This document shows positions 21,249-24,593 of a stretch of 24,593 nt of DNA, piece after piece. Numbering within the stretch: position 1 is the stretch's first letter; each line of letters starts with the position of its first letter. The notes under the pieces are model-generated. The model was not told the DNA's origin. It did not search any database and saw nothing but the letters and a program-made list of their open reading frames with translations. Origin of the DNA: JBAWYM01 sp037143575 (GTDB taxonomy: Bacteria; Patescibacteriota; Gracilibacteria; Peribacterales; Peribacteraceae); assembly GCA_037143575.1 (NCBI GenBank), contig JBAWYM010000027.1, positions 1-24,593 of the forward strand, read 5' to 3'. The position numbers and the translations under genes were made by a program.

Positions 21249-22843
21249 GAGTGGAGGGTATCGGGCAGCTGACGGAGTGCGATGATCTGTCGCCTCGATG
21301 CGAGGATCGTTCCGGCGACAGCTGCGAGGAGGAGGATGAGCGCGAGGTCGGACGATGCCCCCGTTTCGCCCGAGACGGTTGTGCCCTGCTTGTCCGAGAC
21401 GATGCGGCCGGTGAGCGGAGAGGTGGAGCTCTTGGGATTGCCTACTTCGATGGCGACTTCTTGGCTGAAGGCAGATTCTTCATTGCCCGCATTGAGCGCC
21501 CGGATCGCGAAGTAGTAGGTCACTTTTTCCGGCAGGGCGTGCAGTGCGTAGTCTGTTGCGGAGGAGGTGACGGTGCGGCGCTGGATGTACCGTCCCGACG
21601 TCGTTCCGTAGTAGATGGTGTAGGCTTTTAGCTGGGCGGAGGGGAGGGGATCCCAGGCGAGAGCGACGGTGCTGCCCTGTGTGGTGAGCCGGAGATTCTG
21701 GATTTGTAATGTGGTGAAGGACGTGCGCGTCGGTTGCCCTGCCGGACTGGAGCTCCTGGCTGAGCTCATACTACAGAGACCATTTGTACAGCTGCCCTTC
21801 AGACACTGATTGCCGGTGAGGCAGGCACCACCTTCGGGGATTTTGATCACATCCCCACGACAGACACTCTGCGTGCAGAGTGCGCTCCGACAGTCACTGT
21901 TCTTCGCGCAGACGGATCCGTCGGGAAGGAGTGCCGCGGCGGTAGAGTGTGAAGAGGACGAAGCTGCAGTCTCTTTTGCACAGAGGGAAGAGCAGAGGTC
22001 TCCGGGAAAAAGATTGCCGTCGTCACATTCTTCACCTGTCTCGATGATCCCATTACCGCAGACGGCTACGATCGCGGTGCCGGTAGTCGATGATGGCGAA
22101 GAAGCCGCAGGTGTGTTCATGGCAAGCGGTAATGGGTTCGGAACGAAATCGGAGATTCCTCCTTCCGCATTCTGCTGAGAAGAGGATGCAATCGGAGCAG
22201 TGGGGTGCTCGCTGTCGAATATGAGGAGGAGAGCTCCGGGCATCTGGAGCTCCACACCTTCATTCTCGGTGGGAGTCTTCTTCACGACCAGTGTGGTGTG
22301 CCCATCCAGCTTCACATCGAAGAAGCTGAGGACGTCCGGTCCGGCGCTCTCTGGGATCGCCTTCACGCGCATTTTGATCCGAGCGACGATCACTTCTTTT
22401 ACCCACGGTTCTTGGCCGGTCGTTGCACTGTCTTCTAGGACGATGAATCCATCGGTCTGCGAAAAGATATTCGTGCCCGGGGTCGGGATGGGGAGCACGG
22501 GTTCGATAGATATCCCTTCAAGTATGGAGGGATTGTAGGCAATCCATGCTCTCGCCTGAACGATATTGCGGAGAGTCGGGTTCTGGATTACCAGATCCAT
22601 ATCCAGCACATCGTCCACCTTCAGAGCAGGAGTCTTCTGTGTCTGCGGATCGGCTACTTCGAATGTGGGACACGGCTGAACATCATTGTTGGAGGATGCT
22701 TCGCAATGCGGACGCAGGAACATGCCCATGGAAGATGGTGCCGCAGCTTGCAGAGTAGGAGCTGCCAGCATCCCGATGACGAGAAGTGCGGGGAGCAAGA
22801 TCGCGAGCCGGGACCTTCGGGGGAGGGCGAGGGAGGGGGTCAT
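21245..22843 (-). CDS. Surface protein with cohesin-like domain, Cys-rich repeats and FN3
   Basis: A 532-residue exported protein. The signal sequence is about residues 10-34. Residues 75-210 look like a cohesin/carbohydrate-binding beta-sandwich (AWIAYNPSILEGISIE is the typical strand; moderate confidence). A Myxococcus-type Cys-rich repeat, CGNGIIETGEECDDGN, spans 262-288, and a Cys-knot-like segment follows at 312-357. A fibronectin type III domain spans 378-468. The tail has SGETGASS (491-498), a hydrophobic stretch and ASRR, again like a sorting signal. I chose ATG 22843 (MTPSLALP) rather than the longer frame from 23017: the extra 58 residues are Arg/Ser-rich, overlap the preceding gene and would bury the signal peptide. 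It starts 22 nt after the dockerin gene and overlaps the next gene by 4 nt. Confidence 0.78.
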   Translation of the reverse strand: MTPSLALPRRSRLAILLPALLVIGMLAAPTLQAAAPSSMGMFLRPHCEASSNNDVQPCPTFEVADPQTQKTPALKVDDVLDMDLVIQNPTLRNIVQARAWIAYNPSILEGISIEPVLPIPTPGTNIFSQTDGFIVLEDSATTGQEPWVKEVIVARIKMRVKAIPESAGPDVLSFFDVKLDGHTTLVVKKTPTENEGVELQMPGALLLIFDSEHPTAPIASSSQQNAEGGISDFVPNPLPLAMNTPAASSPSSTTGTAIVAVCGNGIIETGEECDDGNLFPGDLCSSLCAKETAASSSSHSTAAALLPDGSVCAKNSDCRSALCTQSVCRGDVIKIPEGGACLTGNQCLKGSCTNGLCSMSSARSSSPAGQPTRTSFTTLQIQNLRLTTQGSTVALAWDPLPSAQLKAYTIYYGTTSGRYIQRRTVTSSATDYALHALPEKVTYYFAIRALNAGNEESAFSQEVAIEVGNPKSSTSPLTGRIVSDKQGTTVSGETGASSDLALILLLAAVAGTILASRRQIIALRQLPDTLHS

Positions 22844-22865
22844 GAGAGGAAGGGGCCGTGTTCGG

Positions 22866-23186
22866 TCAGGGAATGCTGCGGAGGATCCGCAGGGCGTCAT
22901 CGACTGTGAGCCGGCCATTCCCATCGGGATCGGCCTGCAGCTGGGCGGGCGTGGCGACCTTGTAGCCCTGGACGATCTCCAGGACTTCGATCGCATCCCG
23001 CGCATCGATGACTCCATCCCCGTTCAGGTCTCCTGCATGGATCGGTGAACCTGCCTCGATGAGTGTGATCGGGCGAACGTCACCGGCGGATTCGATACCG
23101 ACGACGAAGGATGCCGCGACGCACAGACTCGCGAGGAGGCCGATGCGCAGGAACTGCCGCGAACGAGTGGAGAGATGTGTGTGCAT
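22866..23186 (-). CDS. Small secreted dockerin protein
   Basis: A 106-residue protein: a signal peptide or anchor (about 12-34), a short linker and a complete type I dockerin (50-106). Both calcium loops are intact, DLNGDGVIDARD from D53 and DPDGNGRLTVDD from D86. Dockerins bind cohesin domains, and the next gene 22 nt downstream encodes a cohesin-like domain, so the two products are plausible partners; that is inference. There is no catalytic domain, so it is an adaptor or anchor rather than an enzyme. The start at ATG 23186 is preferred over 23249 because GGAGAG lies 4 nt upstream and the signal sequence then sits at the N-terminus. It is the first gene of a three-gene operon. Confidence 0.75.
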   Translation of the reverse strand: MHTHLSTRSRQFLRIGLLASLCVAASFVVGIESAGDVRPITLIEAGSPIHAGDLNGDGVIDARDAIEVLEIVQGYKVATPAQLQADPDGNGRLTVDDALRILRSIP

Positions 23187-23194
23187 TTCTCTCC

Positions 23195-23203
23195 AGAATA
23201 GCA
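23195..23203 (-). promoter_or_regulatory. Extended -10 promoter of the dockerin operon
   Basis: TGC followed by TATTCT (23203-23195) matches an extended -10 element. It ends 8 nt before ATG 23186, so the transcript would begin 1-2 nt before the start codon and the GGAGAG sequence would not be transcribed in full. Either the Shine-Dalgarno or the promoter reading is right at this exact place, not both. Confidence 0.4.
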
Positions 23204-23305
23204 CAAATCGGGTTTTGGCTCCATTGAGGGGGATGGACTGAAATATCATTCTGGTGTTTTATATATATAAATATCATATTTTTGATCGATTATTGCCGAT
23301 TTTTT

Positions 23306-23366
23306 GATTTGCGAATTGCGATTTTTGCAACCAATCGCCATTCGCAAATCTACCAATCGCAAATGC
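23306..23366. repeat. Hairpin built from heptamer units, upstream of holA
   Basis: Eighteen-bp arms at 23306-23323 and 23333-23350 match at 17 of 18 positions around a 9-nt loop. Each arm is itself a run of 7-bp units: GATTTGC and GAATTGC on the left; CAATCGC, CATTCGC and, after an 8-bp unit, CAATCGC again on the right. The rest of the 23187-23416 gap is AT-rich, notably 23257-23290, and holds the divergent promoters of the dockerin operon and holA. Confidence 0.7.
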
Positions 23367-23391
23367 AGTAATAATTCGCTCTTCCGCTCCA

Positions 23392-23409
23392 TACTATTCT
23401 CCATCAGGA
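23392..23409 (+). promoter_or_regulatory. Possible -10 box and Shine-Dalgarno of holA
   Basis: TACTAT (23392-23397) could be a -10 box with a start near 23404; no good -35 box was seen. AGGA at 23406-23409 lies 7 nt before GTG 23417. This gene therefore looks conventionally led, in contrast to several others in the window. Confidence 0.35.
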
Positions 23410-23416
23410 TATCCCC

Positions 23417-24451
23417 GTGCCTTCCCCCAATCTCTTCGTCTTCACCGGTGAGAACTCCTGGGCCATGCAGCAGGAGCTCCATCGTTGGACGAAGGAATTT
23501 CGCGAGAAGCACGGCGAGGAGAATCTTCTGCGCATTGAAGTACGCTGGGCAACAGTTTCTTCCCTCTGCGACAGTATCGCGACAGCGCCGTTCATCGCTT
23601 CTCGCAGGCTCGTGGTCTTCGACGGTATTCCCTTCGCTGTGACCAAGAAGGATGAGGATGATGATCAGGATGACGGGAGCGGCAAGGATGATGCACGCGA
23701 AGCGATGGCCACCGTCCTCCGGTCTCAGCACCCCGATGTCATTCTGCTCTTCGCCGCGCCCAAGCCGGATAAGCGATTGTCGGTTGTGAAGGATCTCCTG
23801 AAGGTCGCGACGGTGAAGGATTTCCCTCCTCTTGTCGGTGAACCGTTGCGACGATGGATGCGCGAGGAACTCGCTCGATCTTCTGCCTCCATTGCCGAGG
23901 ATGCCCTTTCTTTGTTGATCGATTACGTTGGAGAGGACCAGATGCCGATGGCACAGGAATTGCAGAAGCTCTCCCTTTTTGCCTCCGGTCGGCAGATCAC
24001 GCGTCAGGACATCGAGACCCTCGTCTTGCCTTCTGCCGAGCGCAACAGCTGGACATTGACCAATCTCCTGCTGGAAGGACACACGCAGGAAGCTATCCGC
24101 TTCACCAGGGGTCTTTTGGAGCGCGGTGAGAATCCGCAGAAGATCTGGAATGCCAATATTCTCTGGCTGATTACCAATCTCGTCGCTATTGCCGCTGCCG
24201 TACAGGACGGCCTGCATTCTCCCGATGCCATCGCCAGTGCGCTCGATATCAAGCCTGGGACGGTGCGCTTTCTCCTTCCGCTCGCTCGCCGCTGCTCTGC
24301 CGCCAGTCTCTCGCGCCTCCTCGATCGCATCGTCGATATGGATATCGGGCTGAAGACGGGTGGATACCGCGCGACGGCCGAATCGGTGCAGGAGCTGGAA
24401 GTGCTGATCGATCGGAGTTTGCTGTGTATCGGGGAGGCGGCGGGGGGATGA
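23417..24451 (+). CDS. holA: DNA polymerase III subunit delta
   Basis: A 344-residue divergent HolA, the clamp-loader subunit that opens the beta sliding clamp. The N-terminal region begins NLFVFTGENSWAMQQELHRW, as in the family where a short beta strand precedes the dimer helices, followed by FDGIPF and VILLFAAPKPDKR as counterparts of the conserved strands. The C-terminal helical collar domain (about 210-335) contains the LLLEGHTQEAIRFTRGLLERGENPQKIW pattern typical of HolA, where an arginine-rich helix contacts the other clamp-loader subunits. The length is normal (about 340). A strongly acidic, Gly/Ser-containing insert (about residues 76-94) lies between the first two conserved blocks. 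Start is GTG with AGGA 7 nt upstream. It is divergent from the dockerin operon. Confidence 0.85.
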   Translation: MPSPNLFVFTGENSWAMQQELHRWTKEFREKHGEENLLRIEVRWATVSSLCDSIATAPFIASRRLVVFDGIPFAVTKKDEDDDQDDGSGKDDAREAMATVLRSQHPDVILLFAAPKPDKRLSVVKDLLKVATVKDFPPLVGEPLRRWMREELARSSASIAEDALSLLIDYVGEDQMPMAQELQKLSLFASGRQITRQDIETLVLPSAERNSWTLTNLLLEGHTQEAIRFTRGLLERGENPQKIWNANILWLITNLVAIAAAVQDGLHSPDAIASALDIKPGTVRFLLPLARRCSAASLSRLLDRIVDMDIGLKTGGYRATAESVQELEVLIDRSLLCIGEAAGG

Positions 24452-24505
24452 TGTCTATTAAAAAATCTAACAACATCATGAACATTCGGCCTTTCATTCA
24501 ATCAG

Positions 24506-24525
24506 AGTAAACCGGAGCGTTTACT
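24506..24525 (+). terminator. Weak hairpin after holA
   Basis: AGTAAAC (24506-24512) pairs with GTTTACT (24519-24525) over 7 bp with a 6-nt loop, 54 nt after the holA stop. No T-run follows, so termination here is uncertain. Confidence 0.3.
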
Positions 24526-24526
24526 T

Positions 24527-24593
24527 ATGTCCTCTCCACCCGCAGGGGGAGAGAGCCTGCCCTGAGCTTGCCGAAGGGGTAGGGTGAGGGGTG
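24527..24593. repeat. Interspersed repeat at the right edge
   Basis: The edge sequence combines a CCTCTCCACCC / GGGGTAGGGTGAGGGG imperfect inverted repeat with the core TGAGCTTGCCGAA (24563-24575). That core is a variant of the TGAGCNNNGTCGAA motif found at 5426-5439 and 9977-9990. The element runs to the end of the window and may continue beyond it. Confidence 0.5.

Noticed and set aside
22844..23017. Upstream extension of the cohesin-like gene to 23017
   Set aside because: It would overlap the dockerin gene in another frame, is Arg/Ser-rich, and would place 58 residues before the signal sequence.
23246..24217. A 323-codon open frame on the minus strand
   Set aside because: Antisense to holA and running into the AT-rich intergenic region; holA has family features and a better start.

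Overview
The window reads as one chromosomal piece from an uncultured bacterium with a small, monoderm-like or otherwise unusual envelope, most likely a member of the Candidate Phyla Radiation and perhaps the Peregrinibacteria/Peribacteria group. This placement is inference from the gene set: a secreted protein with S-layer homology (SLH) repeats, dockerin and cohesin-like modules, a small two-helix membrane protein of a type I associate with these phyla, a membrane glycosyltransferase fused to TPRs, and a very divergent HolA. TGA is used as a normal stop (for example at 21245 and 22866), so the alternative code of Gracilibacteria/SR1 is not in use.

Layout. 157-2883 (+) encodes a large secreted protein with a planctomycete-style LEPR-XLL N-terminus and a dockerin. 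3065-5389 (+) encodes a multidomain protein ending in three SLH repeats. 5390-5656 is packed with interspersed palindromic repeats. 5657-6944 (-) holds an EamA-type transporter and a small membrane protein. 7108-7192 is tRNA-Tyr(GUA), followed by an AT-rich, probably acquired gene (7230-8216, +) with a weak TraB/ChaN-like C-terminus. 8219-9247 (-) is a P-loop kinase/dCMP deaminase fusion and 9323-9574 (-) a small membrane protein. 9678-20297 (-) is an envelope block of penicillin-binding protein 1C, alpha-2-macroglobulin and a TMTC-like glycosyltransferase with TPRs. 20427-23186 (-) is an operon of a dockerin protein, a cohesin-like/FN3 surface protein and a Ser/Thr-rich membrane protein. 23417-24451 (+) is DNA polymerase III delta (holA).

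How it fits together. Most genes serve the cell surface: wall synthesis (PbpC), protease trapping (alpha-2-macroglobulin), probable glycosylation of exported proteins (TMTC-like), and anchored or scaffolded surface proteins (SLH, cohesin/dockerin, C-terminal sorting-like tails). Three signals cut across the annotation. First, short tracts with a 7-bp period, each with a different unit, lie inside three coding sequences and two intergenic regions. Second, long perfect or near-perfect palindromes sit between genes, and one supplies the pbpC stop codon. Third, several genes have a -10 hexamer exactly 6-8 nt before the start codon and no usable Shine-Dalgarno sequence, which points to leaderless transcripts. 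No CRISPR array, transposase or rRNA was seen. No gene-free stretch exceeds 300 bases.
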